Positions 39,765 through 52,612 of a stretch of DNA of 64,000 nucleotides are shown in pieces; position 1 is the first letter of the stretch, and every line of letters starts with the position of its first letter. The translations under genes were made by a program, and so were the position numbers. The notes beneath the pieces were generated by a model. It was not told the origin of the DNA, ran no database searches, and saw nothing but the letters and a program-made list of their open reading frames with translations. Source of the stretch: Macrocystis pyrifera (Eukaryota > Sar > Phaeophyceae > Laminariales > Laminariaceae); contig JASSKH010000010.1 of NCBI GenBank assembly GCA_031763025.1, positions 6,815,901 to 6,879,900 on the forward strand, given 5' to 3'.

Positions 39765-40157
39765 CTTGATACACAGTCATAAATCGTAGGGTGCCAAAGG
39801 GTGTTTGTTTCACCGTCGCAAATAAATTTGTTTCTAAAAATATTATAATCCCCTTAAGAAAGAGCTGTCTTCACAATAAGTGCTGTAGTAAACTCTACAC
39901 TATAAATACTTGCAGTAGGCCCGGTGTTGTAGAGGAGTTTCCCACACAGAATTTCTAGATTCTGAGACAGTTTTTCTCCGAGTAGGTTTAGCAATCTGGG
40001 AGAAGGGATCTTTACGGGTGTTTTTGACTTGAAAATTGCGTAGCGCGGTCTGCACTTCGGAATCGTCGTCTGCAATTGAGAAATTTCCTGGTTCGATGCA
40101 AACGCGGCGTAGCTGCGTTTATGGCCAGTTTTGGCCAGTTTTGGCTGCGGTTTGGGG

Positions 40158-40195
40158 TCAGGGTTAGGGTTAGGGTTAGGGTTAGAGTCAGGGGT
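40158..40195 (+). repeat. Interstitial telomeric repeat with degenerate edges
   Basis: TCAGGGTTAGGGTTAGGGTT and then AGGGTTAGAGTCAGGGG: four or five TTAGGG-like units bounded by GTCAGGG-type words. The DNA to its right (40197-40300) matches 54700-54800. Confidence 0.8.
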
Positions 40196-40196
40196 T

Positions 40197-40310
40197 GCGT
40201 TGGGTCTCCGGCCATACCTTGATCCCAACAGGGACCAAAACGCCTGAACAGCCTACCAACTCAAAGATCCCTTCTCCCAGATTGCTAGGGGACCTCTTTT
40301 CTCGTGCGAT
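40197..40310 (+). repeat. Telomere-associated repeat, copy 1
   Basis: ACCTTGATCCCAACAGGGAC, CCTGAACAGCCTACCAACTC and CAGATTGCTAGGGGACCTC match 54705-54805. Both copies follow a TTAGGG- or GTTGGG-like stretch. Confidence 0.72.
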
Positions 40311-40910
40311 TTGCGTTCTTTCACATGTTTCTGATTTTTTTCGAAGTTTACGAAATTTAACTGTCCTTGCCTTTTGCAAAGGTCAAACGTCACAAATTGT
40401 GAAAGAACGCCTCCTTATATTGATACACGTATTTGAACAATTCACAAAAAGCTGAAAGATCTGAAAATAAAGCTTTCTGTCAACACCGGCCTCGAAATGG
40501 AGACTCCTTTTATACGCATGCTTGTTTCATGTTTTAAGCACGCACGTGTTCATTAGTGTACAATATCTGGTACGATTTTGTTCGCAGAATTGAAGTGCTC
40601 GGCTGCCAAACACGACTGCACCCGTCATCAAGCGCGGTTGGTCCACATCTAGAGCACATATATTTGAGCATCTGAGCTATAAATAACGGATTTTGATGTT
40701 AGTGTGTGTTGTTGGAGTTGACTCTTAACTATCAGTGCGATGAGCTGACTTGGCGGTAAAGGCACAGATATGGGGGAGAGGATTATCACTGTCAGGATCT
40801 TCACGTCACAGATGCCGTAAAGACGGTCACCACACGCCCTCCTCAAAATATGTGGCTGTCAGGATGCTGCACGTGCAGTGGCTATGCAACTACTGCTGAG
40901 TCGTTTGAGA

Positions 40911-41665
40911 CAGCGCATATACCACACCCCCGGTGATAAAAAACTGGGTTGAGGATATATATCGCCCGGGGAGGGAAAATGCTTGTAGGGGTGTGGTATA
41001 CACCCGTACCCCCCAGTGATAAAGTGGGTGGTCGTTTGATATTTCACAGAATATTCAGAGTATTCACCACCCTCGGGTGGTATACTGTAGGGGTGCGATA
41101 GAAAGGCGGGAGTGATACATAGCAGTGGTTACAAACTACATTCAACATTCACCATTCAAAAACAGATTCCGATGGTGATGAGATAACACCGACCACTTCT
41201 ACTGTCTACCATCCACCAACAACACAAAAAAAACAACAGCTACAAATATCTTGCTACACGAGGTCCTGACTACAGCTGCTGTACCATTTTCTTGGTAGGC
41301 GTTCACAACGCATCATTGGCCGCGCGGCAACTGAACTACTGTGTTTTCAATACTTGCCTGGCATCGTGGTCTTCGCTATTTTAGGAGGCAGCTTGTTTAA
41401 GGTCACCACATGCAAACACGAGTTGAATGGAAAACTGGTCTGGGATGGGATTACTTGAACAACACGATAGACGGCGTCGGTATAATATACGTGATATATA
41501 GTATCTGCTCACAGGAACCCCAACAGTCTGCTGATTACAAGGCATTGCCTCAGGGGGTGTGGTATACACTGCTGTATAGCGCGGGTGGTAACTCGGGTGG
41601 TTGTTCAGGATTTTGGAACAGCGGCCATTCGGGTGATATACTCTGGGGGTGTGGTATACAAGATG
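40911..41665. repeat. Region with five scattered GGGGTGTGGTATACA-like words
   Basis: The word or its complement occurs near 40917, 40986, 41074, 41551 and 41646. The DNA between is not obviously repeated. No ORF in the region is recognisable. Confidence 0.55.
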
Positions 41666-41699
41666 GAGTGTATTGAACACTGCTTGCTGTGTTGTGTGC

Positions 41700-42519
41700 G
41701 GAGAAAGTAGCTTTGTTTTTGGTTCTTATCTCTCTGTTCGCCCCTCGCGTAGCTTCCGAGCCTGCAATCTGCGAGAATCTGTGCTACTTTTTCTCTTGTG
41801 TTTCCTTTCTTTCAATTTTTTTTTTTTTCTCTTTTCTTTTGGATTTTTTAGTTCGATTTCGATTGGTCAACGTCCAATCGTTCTGTCATCAGGTCTTTTT
41901 CTTGTGGGTATCATGCGGTCTTTCTCGGCTTCTGTGGCGACTGGTATACAGCGTTCCACGTACCGCGTGTATCTGATACGTACGTGCGCTGACCTCACTT
42001 TGTATTTATATCCGAGGTGTAGATGTGCTTCAGTTATCACTTTGCTTTGCCCCCCCCCCCCCCCCCCCCCCCCCCGCGAGGTATTCTCCACTCCAGAGTT
42101 ATTGAAGCCTGTCGTGTGGCCGTGAGTTCATCTAAACAACAGCAACAGCACAGTACCAGCTGAGCACGTTTGCCTTGTCGGTGTATGGTGCTGTCCTGCA
42201 CTGAGCGTGTGTATGAGGTGATTTAAAGGCGTGGCGGTACCGCTCTGGTACGGGGAGTGGGACGAAGCATTCGTTTGGTGAAGGGGCGGAGGGCTCGGGG
42301 AAATGAAAGCAAAAAAAAAAATACTAAAAGCTTTCAGAGGCATTTTTGACACGTGGTGAGCGCTTCCAAGTTTTGTAGTTTTCTTGCCCGTGCCCTCTGC
42401 AGCGACGCCACGACGAGTGCTACAGCTGAAACCTCGCCAGGAAAAATAACTCATTCGAAAGATATTGTCAAGAACTCAATATTTTTAGACAGCCTGGAAA
42501 TCTCTTTTCGGATCTTCCT
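41700..42519. other. Unannotated stretch with a 26-nt C tract
   Basis: It includes a T-rich block, a C run at 42050-42075, and next to it GCGAGGTATTCTCCACTCCA then GAGTTATTGAAGCC, which resembles 34436-34470. No gene is recognised. Confidence 0.55.
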
Positions 42520-42628
42520 ATTACGGCGGACTAGAGTAAATAGGACCCACAGTACTAACAAAAACCTATATGTTTTCTTATTTTCACCTACAATACTTGG
42601 TCCTATATATTGTGGCCCCTCGTAGTAG
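42520..42628. mobile_element. MITE-like element, family A, copy 6
   Basis: ATTACGGCGGACTAGAGTAA at the left and GTCCTATATATTGTGGCCCC then TCGTAGTA at the right, around AAAAACCTATATGTTTTC. The ends have diverged but can be aligned. Confidence 0.75.
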
Positions 42629-42956
42629 GGCTCAAGCACCTTTGTGTGGCCACGCACTCCTTCGTTTTCAAGAGTTAATTAATGTGACAACATCATCAAC
42701 AACAACGACATTCATCTACTCGTATACCAAGTACCTGCTACGATATTTTGTTTCCGAATCAACTCCCATATCGAGTCCGTGGTCACAGAGGTACTAGAGC
42801 CCCAAGAAGATCGAAACACCCTAAAAATCAAGATTCCGTGGGGAAGCACACAACGTTTCCCACCCAACAATACATGAGACGAACATGGGGCGGACACAAA
42901 ATGACGTCCATGTGCAAACTAACCTATGATAACACGGCCGCGGGTACCCACTCTAC

Positions 42957-43995
42957 TGCAGCGTAAACGGCGGCTCTTCTTTGCTGGGGCCGTGGCACCG
43001 CAAAGCAAGGAGCGATTACCCAGTCGGGTAATGTTTGGGACGATGGCAGGTGGGGAGACCCCGAGACCTGGCACACAGTTTAAGACTTCGCATGGAAGCA
43101 TAGTCGTTCCGAGTCACCGAAGGGTCAACTGAACTTGCCCCCTTAGTGTTTGGAGTTGAGACTGCACCGTGGTCCACTGCAACAAAGAACACGGGGAAGT
43201 GGTACCGGGGAGTCTTCGAAGCAGCCGAACGGTTCATGGTGAGGTGGCACGTGGGTGAGGCGCAGCTGAGTAGGCAGCGCCGCTCATTCGCCGTGGGTGT
43301 GGTCCAAGGAAATGGGGGGTGACAGGTGACAGGAGGGGTGGAAGAAACCGGCCGAGGGAATGTGGAGAAGGGGGGGGAACGGCATAAGTAGCACGGAAAC
43401 TGCGGTTGACGAAAGTAGGAAGGAGATGGTATACAGGGTAGCAAGGCACCTGGCCGACTAGGAAGTAGAACATGCCTATGTTACTCGTGCCGCCAACCTC
43501 GTGCAGCTGGTTCGTTCGAACGTGGTCTTCCTTACTTTTTTTTTTTTCGCTTCCTCTGTTATTTATTTTCTTCCTTTCTTCCATTAGTCTCACTCGGTTT
43601 ACAGGCAGTGAGTGGTGTTTACAAGCAGTGAGTGGTGTTTTGTTCTGTAGCACGGTCTTTCCACGTGTCTCCCACATCCTCTGGGTAGAAAAGCACAATT
43701 TTTCTTTTCTTTTGTACCTTTTTCTCTATAGATTGTTTTCTCTTTTTTTCTTGTTTCCTTTCGGTTTCTCTCTTTCATAGAATATATATATCGTGCCTGT
43801 CACATCAAGTATAATGGCATGGCATTGCGTTGTTCGCTCTGCTTACTGCGTAACAATGTGTGGATACGAAACAGTTATGTAGCGCAGTTTTGTGACCACA
43901 GAACTCGTCTCGATTGAGGAATCGGCACGGAGACTTGTTGTCCTGGATGTCGACGGGTAGAAAGAAGGGTTTAATGTGAACAACACACAGCGCAG
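42957..43995 (+). mobile_element. 3' fragment of the APE-type LINE with terminal module
   Basis: It starts at AAACGGCGGCTCTTCTTTGC (matching 59613 in the long copy) and runs through the C-terminal codons to about 43460. A terminal module follows (GTGTCTCCCACATCCTC to AATGTGAACAACACAC, 43655-43990). Frameshifts are present and the RT domain is absent. Confidence 0.8.
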
Positions 43996-43999
43996 AGTT

Positions 44000-45050
44000 T
44001 CCCCCGTTCCCACAGCTAACCAACTCGTGGTTACTGATTTAAGCGGTTGTTGCCTTGAGTGCTGCCTGCACCTTACGAAACCCACGGTAGTTGTAAACAC
44101 CCAGAGAGAGGATCACGCCTGTTGTCTGGGGTGACACATACGAGCTGGTCCAAGCATACCTCCCAAAAAATATTGGGCATCCAATGTCCACGCCGTTTCA
44201 AGGAGAAAAGACATACATGGAATTTAGTACACATCATAAAGACCCTTTTCGACCAGTTGCAGTTTTGTTTCGTTTACGCCAAATGTTGTCTGATTTGTAT
44301 TTTCTGAATACCAATACGGCCAACCGTTGTGTCGGAAAAATTTCAATCGGAAAGTCCAGGTTTGTGGCAGGTTATTTCGCGCAATTTATTCATCACCCTG
44401 ATTTTCTGATCTTGTGTTGTAAATACCTGGGTCTGCGAAATTTGACTTCCCTCTTATCTCTCCTCTGTTTTACTTGAATTTTTCCTATCTTGGCAGAATG
44501 CCTCCGATTTTAGGCAACATGTCGAAAAAAAAAACGGCCCTTGAAATTGCGAAATTTCCGGCGCTTCAACAAAAATTAAATGTACCCGCTCGGCAGGCAT
44601 CAGGAAAAACACCACAAACACCGGCTGTATAACACTCAAAATACCACATTCAGGACAAATTTCAGACTCGATTTCCTCCCAACTATGGGGGTAGCACAAC
44701 GAAAATGGTGGCTAGGAAGAGATTTTGTCAAGGTGGTTGCATATAGACGCATCCCTCGGTGTATACAGTACGCCGTCAACGGTGTCGAGAAACCTAGCTA
44801 TGAAAATCGTCCGAGGGGGTGTGTTACCTCATGTGTGTAAAACGGCCTTCAGGGTAAACCAGTTTCATTCTGACAAACGTCATGGGTATCTTACTCATTG
44901 CGCACGCTAAAAGTGCCGAAGAAAATCAATAAGCACTTGATTTTAGTTTCGAATCAACTTTCGTCGATAAATATGGCTTGGCACTGTGGTCCTATGCTGT
45001 CAGTTCAGTTCATCGAATGTTTTCTAGAAACTTTCTGGAGGTTCGGGTAC
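44000..45050. other. Unannotated stretch
   Basis: The A/T-rich block at 44265-44700 shares short words (GAAATTTCC, AAATTTC) with blocks near 24.4, 27.4, 55.5 and 62.4 kb, possibly a decayed common element. No gene is recognised. Confidence 0.45.
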
Positions 45051-45054
45051 GTAT

Positions 45055-45306
45055 TAATAGGAGGCTATCTCTGACTTACAGAATGTATATGTCATGCCTG
45101 CCGTATCCAGTATGACAACATGGCTTTGCCTTGTTTGACATATTGCGTAACAATGTGGAATCTCTGACTGCTGTGGCAGTAGTTTTGTCGCCACAGAACT
45201 CTCTATCAACCAATACGAGGTAGGACTGAAGAATCGGAACGGACACTGCACTGGTTGTGCTGCATGTCGACGCGTAGAAAGAACGGTATAATGTGAACAA
45301 CACAAC
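45055..45306 (+). repeat. Solo terminal module of the APE-type LINE
   Basis: AGAATGTATATGTCATGCCT, CCAGTATGACAACATGGC, CCACAGAACTCT and TCGACGCGTAGAAAGAACGG occur in the family order. Confidence 0.72.
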
Positions 45307-45734
45307 AACCAACCTTGGGAGTACCTGGAAACGTTTTGTTCACGTTTCAAAAATAAAAATGAACAGATAGTATTCATCCACCTATGATATTAATATACGC
45401 CAGACAATTCATCTTGATGACCTTTTTTTGCAGGCCAGTGATTCATGATTGATATATTAATAGACACAATTTCGAAGCGAGATCTCCGGGACTCTTAATT
45501 AAAAAAGAGCACATTGATTTTTACTCTTCAGCTGTTTCGGTATTTAAAGTGTACCAGGTATATGATTACTAGTGTGCCGGAAAAGTAACAAGTCGAGCGG
45601 ATATTGCTCTGCACATGCATGTTGTTATATTCTCTTTGTGACGCAGAGCTTGTTTCTCTTCGTTATTCATAGGATTGAAAAATTGTCACGGACACTGGTT
45701 GTGCTGGGTCACTGGTTATGTTGTTGTTGTTGCT

Positions 45735-46420
45735 TTCTTCACATTAAACCGTTCTTTCTACCCGTCGATATACAGCAAAACCAGTGTCCGTGCCGATTCT
45801 TCAATCCTAGAGCAGATACAAGTTCTGTGGTCCGCCACAGAGATACTACGTTGCCACGTATGCAAAGCAATGCCATGTCATCATACTGCGTACGACAGGC
45901 ATGACATAACCATTCCATGGCCTAGAGAAACGAAACGAAACAAGGAGAAAAAACAAAGCAAAAACAAAGAAGACAATTCGAAAAAGAAAAAGAAACAAGG
46001 AAAAAAAACAAACATATACCTGGTATATATATACAACAACACACGATCGTGTCCCCCCCGCAGCGGATCTGGCAGACACTTGAAAAGAACGAGCTGTAAA
46101 AAAAGGAAAAAGAAAACACCATTATTAATAGTCGTCAACATAGTAAGATTAAGAACCAAGGGAGAATAACAAGCAAACCAAACAAAGCACAAAAGCATCC
46201 AGGTATCGGCAGCAGTTTATGGTACGAGTAGCACAGCCAGGGTCTCCCTGCTGGTCCGCCTGGTACCTTGCTACCCTGTCTGCCACCTTCGTCCAGCGTT
46301 CGTCAACTATGCCCGGCCCCTTGGCGTCAGACAATACGAAACAAGCAAAGCAGGCTCGTCATCCACCCACGCCACACGACTCCTTCAACAGTCAATAAGG
46401 CTTATCAATCGGAGAAAGGA
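45735..46420 (-). repeat. Reversed 3' non-coding block plus terminal module of the APE-type LINE
   Basis: The minus strand matches 60290-60975 of the long copy in the same order: TGGATGACGAGCCTGC, TGGCAGACAGGGTAGCAAGG, the CTCGTTCTTTTCAAGTGTCT block, and TCGACGGGTAGAAAGAACGG. It carries no coding sequence. Confidence 0.78.
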
Positions 46421-46600
46421 AGAGAAAGAAAATGATATAAAAATCACATAGGGTCATCGCAAAAAGAAAAGAAAATATGCTGCATGTTGACGCGTAGAAA
46501 ACACGGCAAGCACAACCACACAAAAGGCACAACTTGCAATCGGCATTCGTGGCAGCCAAAAAACAAGCCGATATAAATGAAACAGCCCGCACGAGGCATC

Positions 46601-46935
46601 GTCCCGGGTGGCTTGGTAGGTGGTCCGCGTACCTGCCAAGATCAATTTCGTGGGTTCAAGTCCCACCGAGTGCATGCTCATAGGGACTTTTTCTTGCACA
46701 AAAAATTGATAAGCGGAAAGCGCGAAAGCGTGAGTTGGCTACATTCGATGAAAATCGACGAGCAGTGGGAATGCTGAACCCTATGCGCGACAAAAAATAA
46801 AGGCACGTACCGGGGGGGAGAAGGGAAGACACCTGTGACCACGGCTTGTCCAGAAGGTCGTCGAGGGTAAAACTTCCTACGAGTGGGCTGGAAAGTAAAA
46901 GTGATGAATAAAAAATAAATAAATACATTAAAAAA
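46601..46935 (+). mobile_element. tRNA-derived SINE, copy 1
   Basis: The head (46601-46675) has an A-box-like TGGCTTGGTAGGTGG and a B box, GGGTTCAAGTCCC, within a perfect 5-bp T-arm stem (GTGGG/CCCAC). These are the usual RNA polymerase III promoter parts. A body of about 240 bp follows (GCGGAAAGCGCGAAAGCGTG, GAAGACACCTGTGACCACGG), and the tail is AATAAAAAATAAATAAATAC. It has no coding capacity. Confidence 0.88.
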
Positions 46936-46959
46936 ATGTAATGAGAAGCACACACTTTG

Positions 46960-47600
46960 CTTTGTTCACATCTCAACCTTCTTCATGCTCTGCTTTACCT
47001 GTTTGTACATTGGTATTCATATAATAGGGAGGCCGCGTTGAGAATGGTGATGACGTGCATATTGCGGTTTACGCGGTTTATCTCGCCACATGTTTCAACT
47101 ATTACTACAGGAGGTAGCTATTTTTTAGTTGGCAGACATACCGCTACTGGTACATTATCTGTGGTGTAGGTACGAGACAAAGGGGCTAACGCTAGCCAGT
47201 GACCTATTGGGTAGGACTGGCTTTCTTGGGGTGAGGGTTGGGTTAGGCTACAGAAGTAGTTCTCTCCGTATCACACACAGGGTGTGGCAACCATTTTTGC
47301 GACCAGTAGTTGTAAGCTATGAGCTACTCTCTCTCATTTTGCCGGTGATGCGTTGTGTCTCTTTACCCGCAGTCATAATATGGTGGGAAATACCAGTATG
47401 CAAGAGGCCGGCCGACGACGTGGCAGAAATCGCGCGGATGGCGCTCGATTCATTTTTGCTTTGCAGATGACGTACAGTCAGTACGAGTACATACAAACTA
47501 GATATGAGATATAGCATCTCTCCTATCCAGGAGTGTGCACGTGAACAACAAATATCCGACCCCCGACGATCGATTTTTTTTTCTGAGACACAGACAGGGG
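46960..47600. other. Unannotated stretch
   Basis: One open plus-strand frame (47129-47470) has no recognisable family. No splice pattern or repeat stands out. Confidence 0.4.
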
Positions 47601-47605
47601 CAAGG

Positions 47606-47715
47606 GGGGGGCTACTCATGTGTTGCCTGCCGTAGCCATTCGACCACTGAGCGCGCATCCGTATCGACACGGAACACAGTTCTTGCTCCCAATGGACACC
47701 TTCACGTCGGGCGCT
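47606..47715 (-). mobile_element. LINE-II 3' tail, reversed
   Basis: The minus strand reads GAAGGTGTCCATTGGGAGCA, GTGTTCCGTGTCGATACGG and ATGCGCGCTCAGTGGTCG, as in the other LINE-II tails. It ends at a G run on the plus strand (47603-47611). Confidence 0.62.
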
Positions 47716-47739
47716 CGTTACGCTGTTGACATATTTCTC

Positions 47740-50700
47740 ATTAACTCATCGCCACGATACAATGAAGTCCGTGGTCGCAGGACAGGCTCCCATCACTATG
47801 GAGAGGAATAATGCAGCAGTAGAAACAAGAAGAGACTGTATAGTGCGCATGATAACTGAAGCACGTCTACACCTCAAGACACAACATATATAAAAAGTGA
47901 TATGGCATACCATCGGGAGATGTTTTTTGTTCATCTTGTCCCCTAGGAAAATATAAAACCAAGTTTAGAAGATATTAGCAAAAAAAAAACTCGTTTTGCG
48001 TGAGTTTGTCCATAATAAACAGTTCGGTTCTCAGCTTGAATTTTTTGGGAGTGCAGTGTCGTATTGTCTTGTTCTAGTGCACCCCTTGCCTATCATGCAA
48101 GGATGGCGTGCTACGAAATCTAACAGCTGCATCTTACAGCTGCATGCTGCCGTTTGCGGTTGTTCGTAATTTGGAAAATATGGTCCAGATACATACACGT
48201 ACGTACGAGCCTAACGTCAACTCTGCTTACTTTTGAGCTCTACGCAAAAAGAGGGTGGACATCGGGAGTAGGGCATTTCGTAGGAAGACTAAATTCTACT
48301 GCTGCTGTAGGACAACATTGCCTGTAGGTCAGAACCGGGAACCCAAAACGGTACATTCCACTGCTGCTGTAGGCCAAACAACGGGAACCGAAAACGATAA
48401 ATAACCGCCACAGCCAGTACTAAATTTTCTCGAATGCTACCATCTACCAGCTACAGCGTTGGACGTCGGGGGGTCGATTCACCTTATACTCGAAGTATAT
48501 GCATGTTTATACGTATGTACTACGAGTAGTATGGGTTTTATTTCTAGAATTGAGACTGGACTGTCGACAGCGCCTATCGTGGCTAACCGCAAATTCGAAG
48601 CGAGTTGACAAGAGAATATGAATCCTTCCCGCGATAAAAAGGATAGGCTTGCAACGGGGGAAAAGAGCCTGCAATGTGACCCCAAATCTGAGTTACGACT
48701 ACTGACGGAGATGGAGCAGAAGACCATGAATAGGACGGAGAAAAATTGAACAAGTACCTATTAATACGTGAACCACCGTGAGAACCGCAGAGCAGCGAAA
48801 ACGACGATTTTCAAGGTTGAGATACACAGCAGTAAAGAGCGTTGCTCCCACAGGGATGCGATCGTTTCTCAGAGCTCGAGCTTTCCCGGAACGGGAAGGT
48901 TATCAAACCGAAAACAGCGTCCTCGCAAACATCTGGTTGAGATCCTACCGAAAACAGAATGTTTGACTTTTAGGGCCTATACCATTATTATTGTCGACAA
49001 AACGAGCTGAGGCGCCTTGCCGTTCCAAAGGGAAAAAAAGAGCGCCCATTGGTGCAGGCACACTCTCATGGCGGGGTGAATCTGCCAATAGCTCTCGTCG
49101 AGAATACAGTCAGTTACGATCGCCAAGAGATAATGTGGGTGCACTCAATGCTCTTTCAGGGAGGCGCCGTCTGGTGCTTTTGGATGCTTGTTATATACAA
49201 GTCGAAAAAAGGCGTCGACCCAACCCAACATCAGCCTAACCCCAACCCTAGCCCAGGCTAAGGCTCGACCCGAGCGCGGCTTCGCCGCACGGTTTGGACA
49301 ATCTAAATAAAAACTGTTTTTTGGTATGTGGTACATTTGGTAGGTCAAGATCAAGTACTGGACTTTTACTGATACTTTTAACAATACACCCTCAATGGTG
49401 CTGGCACAGCAGTAGCAGTACGTTTCGTTTACACCCAGTTCCGCAGAGTATTTATGGACCATGGAATGAATCTGCCACCCTACAGAAGGCTACAGCAGTG
49501 TCGTGCAGCAGTACTGCCGTTGTACATAGTGTAGACATGGCAACTTGTATACACCTTTTGTACCTGGCACAGAAACACGCACACTACTTGTATCTTGTCG
49601 GAGGGAGGAGGAACCGACAGCCGAGAGCCTTTCGGCCCAGTCAGCCTATCGTCCCGTCGATTATCGGAGTAAAAATAGTACGCGCCACCCATGTAGGTAC
49701 AGTACAGAACAGAACGCTGGACCTGGATGTGTTGTTGTTGTTTTCTTCGCATTAAACCGTTCTTTCTACCCGTCGACATCTGTACATCATTACTCTGTAG
49801 GTGTACCTTACGTTGTAGGTGTGGCACTTACATACAAATGTTGTACCTGGTATAGGCGCAAGCACAGGATTTTGTCGGAGGGAGGAGGAATCGACAGCCT
49901 TACCTCCCAGTCAGCATATCGTCCCGTCGATTATCGGAATAAAAATAGTACGGCACCCAGGTACGTATAGAACGCTGGACCTGGATGTGTGACAGCAAAC
50001 TAACCAGCGACGTTGTACAATCGGCTCTTCGCTCTGAACTGATGAAGGGCAGGCGATGATGTGGTTGTTCTCGCATCAACTCCCAGAGCCAGCACAAGGA
50101 GTATGTGGCCACACGAATTTCAAAGTGCTATTAACATATTAATAGTTGAAACCCATGAAAAAAAACAAAATTCGGCTATTCATATACCCAACACGACCCG
50201 CATCCCACCAAAAATTAGAAGGGACGACGCACACATAAATGAAATCAATGTGCAAACTGAACTACTGCTGTAACATGGCCGCGGGTATACACCCGACAAA
50301 TTAAAGCACAGAGTAGCTCCTCCCGTTCCCACAACTAACCTACTCGTGCCTACTAACTACAGCAGTACAACAACAGCGGTTGCCGTCTGGAGTGCTGCAT
50401 GCACCGTACGAAACGCAAGGTGCGGTCGTGAACAAGGAAAGGAACACGCCTGCCGTCTGGGGTGCTGCCAGAGAGGCGACTCGCTGACATGACTCATGCA
50501 AAGAAGAAGCACCAATCGAACCAAAAAGCACTATAGAAACACCAACGATGGCCATGTCCTCCGAGACGTGTGTCTGACAAAAGATAGCACCACACATAGC
50601 TCTGATGCCACGTCCCTAATAACTGCTGGGGGCATTTTCCACGCGTAAGGTATACAACTCGCCAACACTCCTATTAATATTAGAACAAAAAGCAGTGACT

Positions 50701-52600
50701 TCGATAACAGATACACGTACATACAATGCAAATAGAACTGCCTCGTGACATAACCAGAGAAGAACGATGACTGCCGCTCTCGTTATGGATTGCCAACGGG
50801 ATTGCCAACGATGACTGCCGCTGTCGTAATGATGCTGTCGCCGGACTTATCACATGCTCTCGTCGTCATTCCTTCCACTCGGTTCCCCTCCTCCTCCGTC
50901 CCTAAAACAGAATGCTCTTCGCACTGCTTGCGGTTCTGAACAAAAGCGAAAACTTTCGCGCAGAGTGAGTTCAATCCATGTTCCCCGCTTGCCTGCGTTC
51001 AGTATCCCTCCTCGTTCCTCGTCGAATCCGGCCTCCTACCGGCGTAGTTAGACTGTGCCGTAGTTAGGTCTGTGTGGCGCCTGCCTCCACCCACGGACAA
51101 CCGGATGGAAACATTGCTGCTCTCTGATGCTGCCTCAACAAGACGCGCGAATCGTACGTGTCCGCGACTGACGCACCACGTACGATCCAACTTTACCGCC
51201 ACGCCTAAGCCTCCCGATCAAACGGAGCAGCAAGTATGTATTACTCCGTGAGGGCGACAGAGAGACTCAAGCACCTCGCTTGCTAAAAGCCTGATAGCGC
51301 ATGCCTCGCAGCATGCCTTACCGGGGCAGCGAGGGGAACGGAGGTATTAATATATATTATGGCCATTATACTCGTATACGATGAAAGACAATACCTTACC
51401 TGGTAGATTTTGACCCTATTGGAACTACAGAGAGGAAAGTTGACGATACCAGCATTGGCCACTGCGGGGATTTTGGGGCGTACTACATCTGGTGCCCGAG
51501 CTACAATTTATTCCTTACACTTCGAGCGCCTAACCCCTCGACGCAGTACGCCACTCAGACAAGTTGCTGGGAGCCCACACACTCGTCCACCCTTAGACCA
51601 CGTGCGTGCGAATAAAACCAAGCGTGTGGCATTCTTGTCACAGGTTCCGATCACAAACAAGAGGTGGAAGTCGCGGACAAATCGGGGGAACCATACCCAT
51701 ACCTCCTACCTGGTACATAAATAGATTGTATGGATTAATTAAGGAATTCAATAAGTGGTACATAGCGACATACTGACCTGGGTCACGTAGCAAGAAGATT
51801 GACGTTTATTTGCCTCCGTAACAAAAATGATGTTGTTGCCTCGGGTGGTGGCCGTGCTAGCTGTGAGATGAAGATGTTCCAACACAAGAGGAGCAGCAAC
51901 GCGACGGGCCGCTTTCGATGAACCAGCGGCGGGAAGGGGAGACTACGCACGAACGCCGTTCGTTGCGCAGCAAGATTTTACTGGTATGACGGAAGATTGG
52001 GCGTGTACCGTTTATGGTACCAGCGGGTATCCGAACGAGTTCGGCTGTTGTGGCATACCCCGGTACGTATGTACGAGTACTTCGAAATCGAAAACCAACA
52101 ACGCAGTAATACACGCGATCAAAATATCACACAAGACAGCTTCCGAAACAAAGATGACGAGTTCGAGGAAACTTCGATCTTCATACACAGGTGTCTTGTT
52201 CACTTATCATACGCAGTACATAGAACCAACCATAAACGAGGACGTATTTGTTAAAAAATATATTACCGGACAGCTTTATACCATATAATATTGTGTGTGT
52301 TCTTCGCATCGCGATTATTATCATGGAAAAAGTATATCAATCAAGGCTTTTTGTTTTTCCGCCGATCCCCCGCAACAGCACTGACAGTACTGCACTGCTG
52401 CGTCACTACTGTCATTGCCAGATCTCCGGCGGAGACACAAATAATCAACAGAGAAATACTCAAATACTCAAAAAGTAAACGGAAAGAAGACAGCGGCTTT
52501 TTCGATACAAACTCAACTCCTGCAGCTGCACGTGTTGCGTGCCTGGCCCCACCTTCCTGCTAAGGGGCACGACACAAACTTTTCTTTCTCTTCTTTTTTC
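47740..52600. other. Long stretch without a recognised gene
   Basis: Small frames are present at 48617-48745, 49049-49261, 51410-51724 and 51857-52254, with no family likeness. A direct repeat GTCGGAGGGAGGAGGAANCG followed by CCCGTCGATTATCGGANTAA occurs at about 49598-49680 and 49874-49950. Short terminal-module words occur at 49735-49785. Confidence 0.5.
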
Positions 52601-52612
52601 GATTCAATTTGA

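Noticed and set aside
46601-46675. A functional tRNA gene
   Set aside because: The T-arm is good, but the cloverleaf cannot be completed convincingly. The same head occurs in three copies fused to the same body and A-rich tail, which is SINE structure.
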